Shown in pieces: positions 1 to 7,892 of a stretch of 64,000 nucleotides of DNA (position 1 is its first letter; each line of letters begins with the position of its first letter). The translations under genes and the position numbers were made by a program. The stretch comes from Mycolicibacterium sp. P9-64 (GTDB lineage: Bacteria; Actinomycetota; Actinomycetes; Mycobacteriales; Mycobacteriaceae), in contig NZ_NPKO01000008.1 of assembly GCF_008329605.1 (NCBI RefSeq), forward strand, positions 1 through 64,000, in the 5' to 3' direction. The notes under the pieces are model-generated. The model saw only the letters and a program-made list of their open reading frames with translations. It made no database searches and had not been told where the DNA came from.

Positions 1-215
1 CGATCAGCGCTGACCTGGGCAACGGCCCCGGCATCCAGGAAGTCGCCACCTTCTCGGTGGACGTCAAGGGTGCGGCCGGTGCGGTTGCGGTGTCCAACGC
101 TCACGGAACGGTCACCGGCGCGGCCGGTGGCGTGCTCCTGCGTCCGTTCGCACGGCTCATCGCGTCCACCGGTGACAGCGTCACCACCTACGGCGAACCG
201 TGGAACATGAACTAA
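1..215 (+). CDS. MspA-family outer-membrane porin, C-terminal end (partial)
   Basis: Only the last 70 codons are in the window; reading starts at base 3 and stops with TAA at 213-215. The residues read ISADLGNGPGIQEVATFSVD and end YGEPWNMN, which I recognise as the C-terminus of the mycobacterial MspA/MspB/MspC/MspD porins. These form octameric goblet-shaped channels in the mycolate outer membrane and let small hydrophilic solutes in. The 5' part, including the signal peptide, lies outside the window, so which Msp paralogue this is cannot be decided. A long perfect hairpin follows the stop by 9 bases. Identification of the family is secure; the exact paralogue is not. Confidence 0.93.
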   Translation, partial: ISADLGNGPGIQEVATFSVDVKGAAGAVAVSNAHGTVTGAAGGVLLRPFARLIASTGDSVTTYGEPWNMN

Positions 216-224
216 CACTGCTGT

Positions 225-268
225 AAACGCGAACAGCCCCCGGCTTCGGCCGGGGGCTGTTCGCGTTT
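225..268. terminator. Bidirectional intrinsic terminator between porin and mscL
   Basis: A perfect 20-bp inverted repeat (225-244 with 249-268) closes on a TTCG tetraloop. AAA flanks the left arm and TTTTATTT follows the right arm. It lies between two convergent genes and its right arm touches the mscL stop codon, so it can end transcription from both sides. This is one of the strongest hairpins in the window. Confidence 0.9.
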
Positions 269-717
269 TATTTGTCGGCGCTGGTCGTTTCGGCCGTGTC
301 TGGGCTGGGGCCGGTCCCCGGACCGGTGACGTGCTTGCCGCTACCGCCGTCGTACATCAGATCGCGGATCTCGGTCAGCAGGCTCAGCTCGGTGTCCTGG
401 GCCTGCTCGACCTCACCCCGCTTGCGGAGCCGGTTGTAGGGCGCGACGACGAAGAAGTACACCACTGCCGCGACGAGGACGAAGTTGATGGCCGCCGTCA
501 GCAGGATGTTGAGGTCGATGACCTGGCCGCCGCCGATGCCGATCTTCAGGATGCCGTAATTCTTGTCGCCGCCTGCTCCGATGCGGTCGATCAACGGCTG
601 GATGATGCTTTCGGAGAATTTGGTGACGAGCGCGGTGAACGCAGTACCAATGACGACAGCGACCGAGAGGTCGACGATGTTGCCGCGAGAGAGAAACTCC
701 TTGAAGCCCTTGAGCAC
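268..717 (-). CDS. mscL: Large-conductance mechanosensitive channel MscL
   Basis: 149 residues, the usual MscL size. The N-terminus MLKGFKEFLSRGNIVDLSVA is the conserved amphipathic helix plus the start of the pore-lining TM1; a second hydrophobic helix (about residues 70-92, AINFVLVAAVVYFFVV) is TM2, followed by the charged RLRKRGEVE cluster and a cytoplasmic helix. It forms a homopentameric inner-membrane valve that releases solutes on hypo-osmotic shock. The C-terminal tail is a low-complexity Gly/Pro/Thr stretch. Located convergent to the porin gene, as in the Rv0985c neighbourhood. Confidence 0.97.
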   Translation of the reverse strand: MLKGFKEFLSRGNIVDLSVAVVIGTAFTALVTKFSESIIQPLIDRIGAGGDKNYGILKIGIGGGQVIDLNILLTAAINFVLVAAVVYFFVVAPYNRLRKRGEVEQAQDTELSLLTEIRDLMYDGGSGKHVTGPGTGPSPDTAETTSADK

Positions 718-844
718 GAGCTATTCCCTTCCATGGGGGTGGTTGACCAGATGTGCCACGTTAACCCCACTGACGCTGCGTACGGCGGAACCCAGTGCTA
801 ACTTCGGGCAATCCCGTCATACGTAGAGGATTTGGAGCGAGCGA

Positions 845-1051
845 GTGCCGAAGCGGTTGTTGGTGTCCGCGGTGATCGTGCTGATCAGCCTTGCCGGCCT
901 GGCGGGAGGCACGGCCGCCGCGCAGCCGACGACTCCCGCGCCTGCGCCTCCGGGGTCGACGTCCGACGAACTCGCCGACATGGTGATGGACGCGCTGCAA
1001 GCTGGATCCGGTGCGCCGACCACCACACCCGTTGCGCCACCTCGGCACTGA
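845..1051 (+). CDS. Small secreted protein, unknown function
   Basis: 68 residues starting at GTG 845 with a GGAGCGA ribosome site just upstream. The first 26 residues form a textbook Sec signal peptide (MPKRLL, hydrophobic core, then GGTAAAQ for cleavage after an AXA motif). The mature part is about 40 residues, rich in Pro/Thr with one short helix-like piece (DELADMVMDALQ) and no cysteine. No family is recognised. It is monocistronic, convergent with the SAF-domain gene. Confidence 0.65.
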   Translation: MPKRLLVSAVIVLISLAGLAGGTAAAQPTTPAPAPPGSTSDELADMVMDALQAGSGAPTTTPVAPPRH

Positions 1052-1074
1052 CTGCTCAAGCGAAGCGACTCGTC

Positions 1075-1740
1075 TCAGTGCAGTGTGAGCGTGACGGCCT
1101 TGGTCAGGGACGCGCCCGCCACGCCATTCGCGGCGTGAGCGGGCAGGGCCACCAACACCACCCTGTCGTCGCCCCTGCCGGGTGAGTTGACCTTCTCGGA
1201 GACCAGGACGACGACGGCGTCCGTCGCGACCACACGGGGTTGCTCGTCCGCCGCGCCGCCGGGTGGCGTGGGATCGGCGGCCAGCACGTCCACCACGTCT
1301 CCCGGACGAATGAGATCCAGTAGGGCGGCGTCTGCCAGACGTAGCGACACCACCCGTGCGTCCTTGCCTGCGGTGACCTCGGCGAGACGCGGGCTGAGCA
1401 GCCGAACGTCGGTCAGTACCTCCCCACGGCGGGCCGGCCCGGCAAGCGTCGACCCCAGCAGCGAGGTCGGGTCGGTTTGGGAACCGTCGGGAATGGTTGT
1501 CGTCGAGCGTGATTCGACACGAAGGTCGGCCTCGGTGAGCTCCACTCCTGGCGCGATGTCGTGCGCAAAGACGACGACGTCGGTGCGGCCATCGGCGGGA
1601 TCGGGGCGCAGCGCCACCACCCCGGCCAAGACGACGAGTGCTGCCGCGGTGGCCCTGCGGGCCGCGACGGTCCTAGTCCAGTCCGGTCGCAGCGCCTGCG
1701 AGAGCCGGCTCAGTGGTGACGGATTGAGTGCTTCCCCCAT
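1075..1740 (-). CDS. SAF-domain protein (CpaB/RcpC-like), membrane anchored
   Basis: 221 residues. A short cytoplasmic N-terminus precedes one membrane helix (about residues 28-45, RRATAAALVVLAGVVAL). Residues 53-115 form a SAF domain (DVVVFAHDIAPGVELTEADL, the pattern shared by CpaB, RcpC and antifreeze-like folds). The C-terminal half resembles the RcpC/CpaB region, with IRPGDVVDVLA. CpaB proteins assist Flp pilus assembly, but no other pilus gene is near, so a general envelope role is as likely. The position next to ruc matches Rv0990c of M. tuberculosis. Confidence 0.75.
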   Translation of the reverse strand: MGEALNPSPLSRLSQALRPDWTRTVAARRATAAALVVLAGVVALRPDPADGRTDVVVFAHDIAPGVELTEADLRVESRSTTTIPDGSQTDPTSLLGSTLAGPARRGEVLTDVRLLSPRLAEVTAGKDARVVSLRLADAALLDLIRPGDVVDVLAADPTPPGGAADEQPRVVATDAVVVLVSEKVNSPGRGDDRVVLVALPAHAANGVAGASLTKAVTLTLH

Positions 1741-1808
1741 GCGCCAACGTTAGGTGGCGATGGCGGGTTTCCCACCCCGGCGACTGCCGGGCCTGTGGAT
1801 AACTCGGG

Positions 1809-2189
1809 TTACGAGCTGGCGGCGGCGGGGGCCGACGAGCCGCTGCTGGAGCTCGAGCTCTTGCCGTCCGACGATCCGGAGCTCGACGAGGAATCGGAAC
1901 TCGACGATGAGGACCCGCCAGAGGAGGACGAGTCGGACGACGACGACGAGCCAGCCGAGTCGCTGCTCTTGGCCGATCCGCCGGACGAGCTGCTGGAGGT
2001 GCTCTTGGCGCCCTCGCGGCTGTCGTTGCGGTAGAAGCCGCTGCCCTTGAACACCACACCCACCGAGCCAAACAGCTTGCGCAGCCGGCCGGAGCACACC
2101 GGGCACGTGGTCAGCGCATCTTCGCTGAACGCCTGTACCGCGTCGAACCGGTTGTCGCACTCGGTACACGCGTAGGAATAGGTCGGCAC
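1809..2189 (-). CDS. ruc: Redox-regulated zinc-ribbon chaperone Ruc (FmdB family)
   Basis: 126 residues from GTG at 2189; GGAGG lies 6 bases upstream. A longer reading from 2222 would add 11 residues but would overlap the CIRCE operator and has no family support. The N-terminus carries an FmdB-type zinc ribbon with two CXXC pairs (CTEC and CPVC) about 20 residues apart, then KLFGSVGVVFKGSGFYRND. The remaining 70 residues are almost only Ser, Gly and Asp and should be disordered. M. tuberculosis Rv0991c has this architecture and is an oxidation-activated holdase that works with Hsp70. The CIRCE just upstream predicts HrcA control together with hsp60/hsp70. Confidence 0.9.
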   Translation of the reverse strand: MPTYSYACTECDNRFDAVQAFSEDALTTCPVCSGRLRKLFGSVGVVFKGSGFYRNDSREGAKSTSSSSSGGSAKSSDSAGSSSSSDSSSSGGSSSSSSDSSSSSGSSDGKSSSSSSGSSAPAAASS

Positions 2190-2215
2190 GAAAACCTCCG
2201 AGACAGTGAAACTTA

Positions 2216-2242
2216 TTAGCACTCTACCGGCGCAAGTGCTAG
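2216..2242. promoter_or_regulatory. CIRCE operator (HrcA-binding site)
   Basis: TTAGCACTC at 2216-2224, nine bases, then AAGTGCTAG at 2234-2242. The consensus CIRCE is TTAGCACTC-N9-GAGTGCTAA, so the left arm is perfect and the right arm matches 7 of 9. It lies 26 bases upstream of the ruc GTG and 9 bases before the GTG of the divergent HNH gene. HrcA bound here should repress ruc until heat or misfolding stress. Confidence 0.88.
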
Positions 2243-2251
2243 AACCGAAAT

Positions 2252-2935
2252 GTGGGCCGCGCCATTCCCGTTCTAGCCCTGGTCGTGGCGGTGGGCGTTG
2301 CCGTGGCCGTCTGGCTCCACTTCCGCGCCGAGACGATGGTAGCCGTGCCGCATTCCCAGGGCCCGGTCGGATACGAGCAGGTCAGGGCGGACCTCGCGCG
2401 GCTGCCCGTGAAGGGGTGGGACAAGCGCCGCGACTTCACCAGGTCCCGCTTCGGCGAAGCGTGGAGCGACGACGTCGAGGTCGAGTTCGGCCACAACGGC
2501 TGCAACACCCGCGACGATGTCCTTCGCCGCGATCTCACCGACGTCGCCGTGCGGCCCGGCACCTGCTTCGTCTCGAGCGGCACCCTGCAGGACCCGTATC
2601 GCGGCGAGGCGATCGCCTTCGTGCGCGGGCCGACGACGTCGGATGCCGTGCAGATCGACCACGTCGTTTCCCTGGCCGACGCTTGGTACAAGGGCGCCCG
2701 CGACTGGGACGATCAGCGCCGCCGCAACTTCGCCAACGATCCGCGCAACCTCCTGGCGGTGAGCGCAAAGGGCAACTTCGACAAGGCATTTCGCGATGCG
2801 GCGAGCTGGCTGCCGCCCAACGTGGGGTTCCGCTGCGAGTTCGTCGCGCGCCAGGTCGCGGTGAAGAAGGCCTACGGGCTGTGGGTCTCGAACAAGGAGG
2901 AGCGGGCCATCGCCGAGGTGCTCTCCGCCTGCTAA
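2252..2935 (+). CDS. Secreted or anchored HNH nuclease-like protein (DUF1524)
   Basis: 227 residues from GTG 2252. An N-terminal hydrophobic segment (residues 3-20) is an uncleaved anchor or signal peptide. The rest resembles the DUF1524/GmrSD C-terminal HNH fold: QIDHVVSLADAW supplies the metal-binding Asp-His, and FANDPRNLLAVSAKGNFDKA the Asn and later part of the beta-beta-alpha metal finger. Such exported members are common in actinobacteria; they probably degrade extracellular DNA, though this is inference. The start lies 9 bases after a CIRCE element, so HrcA may also affect this gene. Its stop overlaps the stop of the convergent 5-FCL gene by four bases. Confidence 0.8.
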   Translation: MGRAIPVLALVVAVGVAVAVWLHFRAETMVAVPHSQGPVGYEQVRADLARLPVKGWDKRRDFTRSRFGEAWSDDVEVEFGHNGCNTRDDVLRRDLTDVAVRPGTCFVSSGTLQDPYRGEAIAFVRGPTTSDAVQIDHVVSLADAWYKGARDWDDQRRRNFANDPRNLLAVSAKGNFDKAFRDAASWLPPNVGFRCEFVARQVAVKKAYGLWVSNKEERAIAEVLSAC

Positions 2936-3507
2936 CCGAGCCTGACGAGTCCTCGGCCGGGCACCAGCGCGTCCGTCATCGGCACGTCGTGCTCGGCGCC
3001 GGGCAACCAGTCCACCAACTCGTCGTCTCGGACCACCGCGATCAACCGGGCGGCCGGATCCGCGTGACCAAGCGACCGGTCGTAGAAGCCGGCCCCGCGA
3101 CCGAGCCGAACCCCGGTGAGATCGACCGCGAGAGCCGGAACCAAGACCACCGATGCGGAGGCGATCGCGTCGACACCCAGCCACGGTGGCGCGGGTTCGC
3201 GCAGCCCGAAGCGGGCGTCGACCAGACCACCGGCGCGGTACTCACCCCACTGCAGCGGTAGGGGCGTGCCCGTCGAGTCCTCGAGTGCGACGGGCAGCAG
3301 AATCCGGGCGCCGAGACCGGCCAGCGCATCGAGCATCGCCGGCGAACCGGGTTCGGAACCCACCGGCACATAGGCGCAGACGGTGTCGCCGGCGTTCACC
3401 AGCGCGGGCAGGTGTCCGGCGAGCGCGTCGGCCTCTGCCCGTCGTTGCTCGGGCGAAGTCAGGCGACGAGCGCGCAGCACCACCGCTCGGACATCGGCCT
3501 TCGTCAT
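2932..3507 (-). CDS. 5-formyltetrahydrofolate cyclo-ligase
   Basis: 191 residues from ATG 3507 (GGAG a few bases upstream); a GTG 15 bases earlier is an alternative. The protein has the cyclo-ligase core: basic N-terminus (RARR), YVPVGSEPGS, LPLQWGEYR, and the substrate/ATP motif VPALAVDLTGVRLGRGAGFYDRSL. It converts 5-formyl-THF to 5,10-methenyl-THF with ATP, salvaging folate in the cytosol. The position, divergent from galU, is that of Rv0992c. Confidence 0.92.
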   Translation of the reverse strand: MTKADVRAVVLRARRLTSPEQRRAEADALAGHLPALVNAGDTVCAYVPVGSEPGSPAMLDALAGLGARILLPVALEDSTGTPLPLQWGEYRAGGLVDARFGLREPAPPWLGVDAIASASVVLVPALAVDLTGVRLGRGAGFYDRSLGHADPAARLIAVVRDDELVDWLPGAEHDVPMTDALVPGRGLVRLG

Positions 3508-3606
3508 CGGCTCCACGCACACACCATGACATCCGAATGGCCGAGCTTCGAGGACTTGCCAGCCTCGGGCGGTCGCAATACCTGGCATGCCGTTATGGTG
3601 TGAACG

Positions 3607-4521
3607 ATGACGACACGGGCCGAGGTGCCGATTCCGCGCACGGCTGTCGTTCCCGCCGCCGGTCTGGGAACGCGATTCCTGCCAGCCACCAAGACGGTGC
3701 CGAAGGAGTTGCTGCCGGTCGTCGACACTCCGGGAATCGAACTGGTGGCGGCGGAGGCAGCCGAGGCAGGCGGCGAACGCCTGATCATCATCACCTCCGA
3801 GGGCAAGGACGGGGTGGTTGCGCACTTCGTCCAGGACCTCATCCTCGAGGGCACGCTGGAAGCCCGCGGCAAGCACGTGATGCTGGAGAAGGTGCGCCGG
3901 GCGTCCGCGCTGATCAAGGTCGAGTCCGTCGTGCAGGCCGAGCCGTTGGGCCTCGGCCATGCCATCGGGTGCGTCGAGGAGAAGCTGTTGCCCGACGAGG
4001 ACGCGATCGCGGTGTTGCTGCCCGACGATCTGGTCTTGCCGACGGGTGTGCTGGAGACCATGTCGAAGGTGCGGGCCAAGCGCGGCGGCTCGGTGCTGTG
4101 CGCCATCGAGGTGCCGCCCGACGAGATCAGTGCCTACGGTGTCTTCGACGTCGAGGTGGTGCCCGACGCCGCGAACCCGAACGTGCTGCGCGTCAAGGGC
4201 ATGGTGGAGAAGCCGAAGGCCGAGGACGCCCCGTCGCCGTACGCCGCCGCCGGTCGCTACGTGCTCGACCGCGCGATCTTCGATGCACTGCGCCGGGTCA
4301 AGCCCGGCGTCGGAGGCGAGATTCAGCTGACCGACGCCATCGCCCTGTTGATCGAGGACGGCCATCCGGTCCACGTCGTGGTCCATCGGGGTCGCCGACA
4401 CGACCTGGGAAATCCCGGCGGCTACCTCAAGGCTGCGGTTGACTTTGCGTTGGAACGCGACGACTACGGACCGGAGCTACGGCGCTGGCTGGTCGAGCGA
4501 TTGGGCCTGGGCGAACACTAA
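3607..4521 (+). CDS. galU: UTP-glucose-1-phosphate uridylyltransferase
   Basis: 304 residues, normal GalU length. The nucleotidyltransferase signature VVPAAGLGTRFLPATKTVPK is at residues 15-34, followed by ELLPVVDTP. Later motifs include EPLGLGHAIGC, the metal/substrate loop LLPDDLVL, and MVEKP. It makes UDP-glucose for trehalose, cell-wall polysaccharide and glycogen synthesis. It is the first gene of a co-directional run galU, moeA/glp, rimJ, glpR-like, with a 38-base gap to the next gene. Confidence 0.96.
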   Translation: MTTRAEVPIPRTAVVPAAGLGTRFLPATKTVPKELLPVVDTPGIELVAAEAAEAGGERLIIITSEGKDGVVAHFVQDLILEGTLEARGKHVMLEKVRRASALIKVESVVQAEPLGLGHAIGCVEEKLLPDEDAIAVLLPDDLVLPTGVLETMSKVRAKRGGSVLCAIEVPPDEISAYGVFDVEVVPDAANPNVLRVKGMVEKPKAEDAPSPYAAAGRYVLDRAIFDALRRVKPGVGGEIQLTDAIALLIEDGHPVHVVVHRGRRHDLGNPGGYLKAAVDFALERDDYGPELRRWLVERLGLGEH

Positions 4522-4559
4522 AGCGCGCCGCGGGCCATGGCACTGCAGAAAGGCGCATT

Positions 4560-5819
4560 GTGCGTTCGGTCGAGGACCAGCAGGCTCGAGTAGCAGCTGC
4601 TGCGGTAGCGCCACGGCCGGTGCGGGTGGCCATTGCCGAGGCGCAGGGTCTGATGTGCGCCGAGGAGGTCGTCACCGAACGGCCGCTTCCCGGCTTCGAC
4701 CAGGCCGCCATTGACGGATACGCCGTGCGCAGCGTCGACGTGCTCGGGGCCGATCCTGGTGACGACGCCGACGACGGCGGTGACCGCGAGGTCAGCCTTC
4801 CCGTGATGGGCCTGATCGAGGCGGGCACACGGACGCCCAGTCGCCTGCAACCGCGTCAGGCGGCTCGCGTTCAGACGGGTGCCCCGATGCCGACGCTCGC
4901 CGACGCGGTGTTGCCGCTGCGGTGGACGGACGGCGGCGACTCGCGGGTGCGGGTGCTGCGCAGCGTGCGGTCGGGCGCCTACGTCCGGCGTACCGGTGAC
5001 GACGTCCAGCCCGGTGACGTGGCGGTGCGGGCGGGCACGATCATCGGCGCGGCGCAGGTGGGCCTGCTCGCCGCAGTCGGCAGGGAACGGGTCTTGGTGC
5101 ATCCGCGGCCGCGGCTGTCGGTGATGTGCGTCGGCGGGGAGCTCGTCGACATCTCGCGCACGCCTGGCAACGGGCAGGTGTACGACGTCAACTCCTATGC
5201 GCTGGCCGCGGCGGGCCGCGACGCGGGCGCCGAGGTGAATCGCGTCGGGATCGTCGACACCGAATCGAAGGAGCTTCGCGACGTCGTCGAGGGTCAGCTC
5301 AGCCGCGCCGAGGTGGTCGTGATCGCCGGCGGCGTCGGAGGGGCGGCGGCCGAGAGCGTGCGTGCGGTGCTGTCCGAACTGGGGGAGATGGAGGTCGCCA
5401 GGATCGCGATGCACCCGGGTTCGGTGCAGGGCTTCGGTCAGTTGGGCCGCGAGGGCGTGCCGGTGTTCCTGTTGCCCGCCAACCCAGTCAGTGCGCTGGT
5501 GGTCTTCGAGGTCATGGTGCGGCCACTGATCCGGATGTCGTTGGGCAAGCGCCAGCCCTTGCGGCGTGTCGTGCAGGCCCGAACTCTGTCGCCGATCTCC
5601 TCGGTGGCCGGCCGCAAGGGCTACCTGCGCGGACAGTTGATGCGCGATCAGGACACCGGCGAGTACCTGGTGCAGGCTCTCGGCGGCGCGCCGGGAGCGT
5701 CGTCGCATCTGCTGGCCACGCTTGCCGAGGCGAACTGTCTGGTGACCGTCCCGAGCGAGGCCGAGCAGGTCCGCACCGGCGAGATCGTCGACGTGGCCTT
5801 CTTGGCGCAGCGCGGTTGA
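4560..5819 (+). CDS. moeA: MoeA/gephyrin-family protein (molybdopterin molybdenumtransferase or Glp)
   Basis: 419 residues from GTG 4560. MoeA domains in order: N-terminal domain with RPLPGFDQAAIDGYAV, the MPT-binding MoaB-like domain with GGVGGAAAESV and HPGSVQGFG, LLPANPVSALV, and a C-terminal domain IV. MoeA ligates molybdate to molybdopterin. In Corynebacterium a paralogue in a similar gene order, Glp, lost that role and acts in cell division with FtsZ and a membrane receptor (GlpR). The present gene sits in the same order, two genes before a GlpR-like membrane protein, so a division role is a serious alternative. The sequence alone does not separate the two. Confidence 0.9.
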   Translation: MRSVEDQQARVAAAAVAPRPVRVAIAEAQGLMCAEEVVTERPLPGFDQAAIDGYAVRSVDVLGADPGDDADDGGDREVSLPVMGLIEAGTRTPSRLQPRQAARVQTGAPMPTLADAVLPLRWTDGGDSRVRVLRSVRSGAYVRRTGDDVQPGDVAVRAGTIIGAAQVGLLAAVGRERVLVHPRPRLSVMCVGGELVDISRTPGNGQVYDVNSYALAAAGRDAGAEVNRVGIVDTESKELRDVVEGQLSRAEVVVIAGGVGGAAAESVRAVLSELGEMEVARIAMHPGSVQGFGQLGREGVPVFLLPANPVSALVVFEVMVRPLIRMSLGKRQPLRRVVQARTLSPISSVAGRKGYLRGQLMRDQDTGEYLVQALGGAPGASSHLLATLAEANCLVTVPSEAEQVRTGEIVDVAFLAQRG

Positions 5820-5853
5820 GAGGCGTCGTGTCTGGTCGACGGAGCGCGGCGGC

Positions 5854-6507
5854 GTGAGCTTCCTGCGTTCGGCGTCCATCCATCCGGGGTGGCCGAAACC
5901 GATCGGACCGTTGAGGGTGCCCGCCGGTTTGGTGCGGTTGCGCCCCGTGCGATTGCGCGACGGCTCGCAGTGGAGTCGGCTACGGCTGGCCGACCGGGCG
6001 CACCTCGAGCCGTGGGAGCCGGTCGCTGAAGTGAACTGGGAAGTGCGGCATGCTCTTTCGTCGTGGCCGTCGATCTGTTCGGGGCTGCGTGCCGAGGGCC
6101 GCCGTGGGCGGATGTTGCCGTACGCGATCGAACTCGACGGCGAGTTCTGCGGTCAGCTGACGATCGGCAACGTCACGCACGGGGCGCTGCGGTCGGCGTG
6201 GATCGGATATTGGGTGGCCAAGGCGGTGACCGGTGGCGGGGTGGCGACGGCAGCTCTTGCACTGGGCGTCGATCACGGGCTTGGACCGGTGATGCTGCAC
6301 CGGATCGAGGCGACGGTGCGACCCGAGAACGACGCGAGCCGGGCAGTGCTCGCCAAGGTCGGTTTCCGCGAAGAGGGGTTGCTGAAGCGCTACCTCGAAG
6401 TGGACGGAGCGTGGCGCGATCACCTGCTGGTCGCGATCACGATCGAGGAGCTCGAGGGCTCGGCAACGTCGAGGTTGGTTCGCGACGGTCGCGCAAATTG
6501 GTCGTGA
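5854..6507 (+). CDS. rimJ: GNAT N-acetyltransferase, RimJ/RimL type
   Basis: 217 residues from GTG 5854, 34 bases after moeA. It has the RimJ layout: LRPVRLRDGSQWSRLRLADRAHL near the N-terminus, LDGEFCGQLTIGNVTHG in the middle, the acetyl-CoA pocket (YWVAKAVTGGGVATAALAL), and HRIEATVRPENDASRAVLAK, which is the conserved C-terminal substrate/CoA segment of this subfamily. It probably acetylates protein N-termini (ribosomal proteins in E. coli), though the mycobacterial substrate is unknown. Matches the position of Rv0995. Confidence 0.9.
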   Translation: MSFLRSASIHPGWPKPIGPLRVPAGLVRLRPVRLRDGSQWSRLRLADRAHLEPWEPVAEVNWEVRHALSSWPSICSGLRAEGRRGRMLPYAIELDGEFCGQLTIGNVTHGALRSAWIGYWVAKAVTGGGVATAALALGVDHGLGPVMLHRIEATVRPENDASRAVLAKVGFREEGLLKRYLEVDGAWRDHLLVAITIEELEGSATSRLVRDGRANWS

Positions 6508-6549
6508 TGGATGTTGCAGATGTGACATGTGGGGCTAATGTGCTTGTCA

Positions 6550-6579
6550 GAGGTTAATTACAGGTGTGTAATTGACCTC
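6550..6579. promoter_or_regulatory. Long inverted repeat upstream of the glpR-like gene
   Basis: Two 12-base arms, GAGGTTAATTAC (6550-6561) and GTAATTGACCTC (6568-6579), pair with one mismatch around six bases. The site is unusually AT-rich for this genome and lies 62 bases before the glpR-like start, in the only sizeable gap of the galU run. This is the size and form of a dimeric repressor operator. The cognate factor is unknown. Confidence 0.55.
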
Positions 6580-6641
6580 GGCGCGTCGCCCCCGGATGCG
6601 CTGGTCACAGACCTAATCTGAAGGGGAAAGGAGCCGGCGAC

Positions 6642-7751
6642 ATGCCAAGCATCCCCCAATCACTCCTGTGGATCTCACTCGTGGTGCTCTGGCTCTTCGT
6701 GCTCGTTCCGATGTTGATCAGCAAGCGGGACACCGTACGTCGTACCAGTGACGTGGCCTTGGCCACTCGCGTGCTCAACACCGGAGGCGGCGCCAGACTG
6801 CTGCGCCGCCGCCGCAGCGGGCCCGCGGCCGGCCATCACAGCGATCCCGACTGGCGACCGTCCGAAGACCACTTGGACGACGTCGACGACGACCACTCCG
6901 ACGACCAGGGTGAGGACGACTACCGCGCCGCGCCGTCGCGGCGCCCGGTCGTGCAGGCCGCTGCCGCGGTGTCGACCGAACCCGACTACCTCGACGTCGA
7001 CGTCGTCGAGATGGACTCCGGCGCGCTGCCGGTCGGAGCTTCTGCCGCGAGGCAGGCCGAGGCCGACGCCCACCCCGAACTCCCGTTGGACTTCGACGAC
7101 AACACGCAGACGTTCTCCGTCGAGGACCTGTCCGAGGTCGACGAGCCCGAGGTCGAGGTCGGCGAGGCCGAGCCCGAGTTCGCCCCCGAGCCCGAAGCGA
7201 GCACCGACGTATTCGAGTCACTCGACGACGGCACCGAGCACGACTACGAGTACGTCGACGACTCCTCGGGTCTGGAAGCGCCGTCTGAGACCGACCTTCA
7301 CGTCGCCGACTCGATCTCCGATGCGCGGCGCAAGCGCTACGAGTCCAAGACGGCTGCGGCCGTGAGTGCGCGAAAGTACCAGTTCCGCAAGCGGACGCTG
7401 ATGGCGATGGGTGTCGCCATGGTGGCCACTGCCGTTGCCGCGTTCCTGTTGTCGCCGACGTTCTGGTGGGCATGCGGCTCCGTCGCAACGGTGACCCTCT
7501 TGTATCTCGGGTACCTGCGCCGCCAGACGCGCATCGAGGAGCAGGTGCGCCGCCGCCGTGCACAGCGGATGGCGCGTTCGCGGCTTGGCGTCGAAAGCAC
7601 TCAGGATCCGGAGTTCGACGTCGTGCCGTCGCGGCTGCGTCGGCCCGGCGCGGTGGTGCTGGAGATCGACGACGAGGACCCGATCTTCGAGCACCTCGAC
7701 TACGCCCCGTTCGCCGCTGAGTACGACCTACCGCGTGCGGCGGGGGAATAG
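6642..7751 (+). CDS. GlpR-like membrane protein with long acidic linker
   Basis: 369 residues; AAAGGAG precedes the ATG. An N-terminal membrane helix (residues 7-26, LLWISLVVLWLFVLVPMLIS) is followed by KRDTVRRTSD, then about 180 residues that are strongly acidic and likely disordered (many DD, DDD and EVE runs). A basic segment (RRKRYESKTAAAVSARKYQFRKR) precedes two close membrane helices (about 245-290), and a basic-to-acidic C-terminus ends it. This matches Rv0996 and, from its place after moeA/glp, the corynebacterial Glp receptor GlpR that recruits Glp to the divisome. The family call is firm; the division role is transferred from Corynebacterium. Confidence 0.8.
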   Translation: MPSIPQSLLWISLVVLWLFVLVPMLISKRDTVRRTSDVALATRVLNTGGGARLLRRRRSGPAAGHHSDPDWRPSEDHLDDVDDDHSDDQGEDDYRAAPSRRPVVQAAAAVSTEPDYLDVDVVEMDSGALPVGASAARQAEADAHPELPLDFDDNTQTFSVEDLSEVDEPEVEVGEAEPEFAPEPEASTDVFESLDDGTEHDYEYVDDSSGLEAPSETDLHVADSISDARRKRYESKTAAAVSARKYQFRKRTLMAMGVAMVATAVAAFLLSPTFWWACGSVATVTLLYLGYLRRQTRIEEQVRRRRAQRMARSRLGVESTQDPEFDVVPSRLRRPGAVVLEIDDEDPIFEHLDYAPFAAEYDLPRAAGE

Positions 7752-7807
7752 GCCTTAGGCGTTTTCTGCCTCGGCAGGGTGACTGGTAACCTGTGCTACC
7801 GGTACAA

Positions 7808-7880
7808 GGGGCTATAGCGCAGTTGGTAGCGCGTCTCGTTCGCATCGAGAAGGTCGGGAGTTCGATTCTCCCTAGCTCCA
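7808..7880 (+). tRNA. tRNA-Ala (anticodon CGC)
   Basis: A full cloverleaf can be drawn. The acceptor stem GGGGCTA/TAGCTCC contains the G3-U70 wobble that marks alanine tRNAs. The D arm is GCGC...GCGC. The anticodon stem TCTCG/CGAGA closes the loop TTCGCAT, giving anticodon CGC. The T arm is GGGAG-TTCGATT-CTCCC. Discriminator base is A and CCA is not encoded. The 3' part of this gene is copied about 6.1 kb downstream, marking it as an integration site. Confidence 0.95.
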
Positions 7881-7892
7881 CAGAGTTTGAGC
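7832..7892 (+). repeat. Direct repeat 1 (left attachment-site candidate, within tRNA-Ala)
   Basis: These 61 bases run from the anticodon stem of tRNA-Ala to 12 bases past its 3' end. They match 14004-14064 at 56 of 61 positions. The continuation of identity past the tRNA end is typical of integrase att cores rather than of two independent tRNA genes. Confidence 0.8.
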
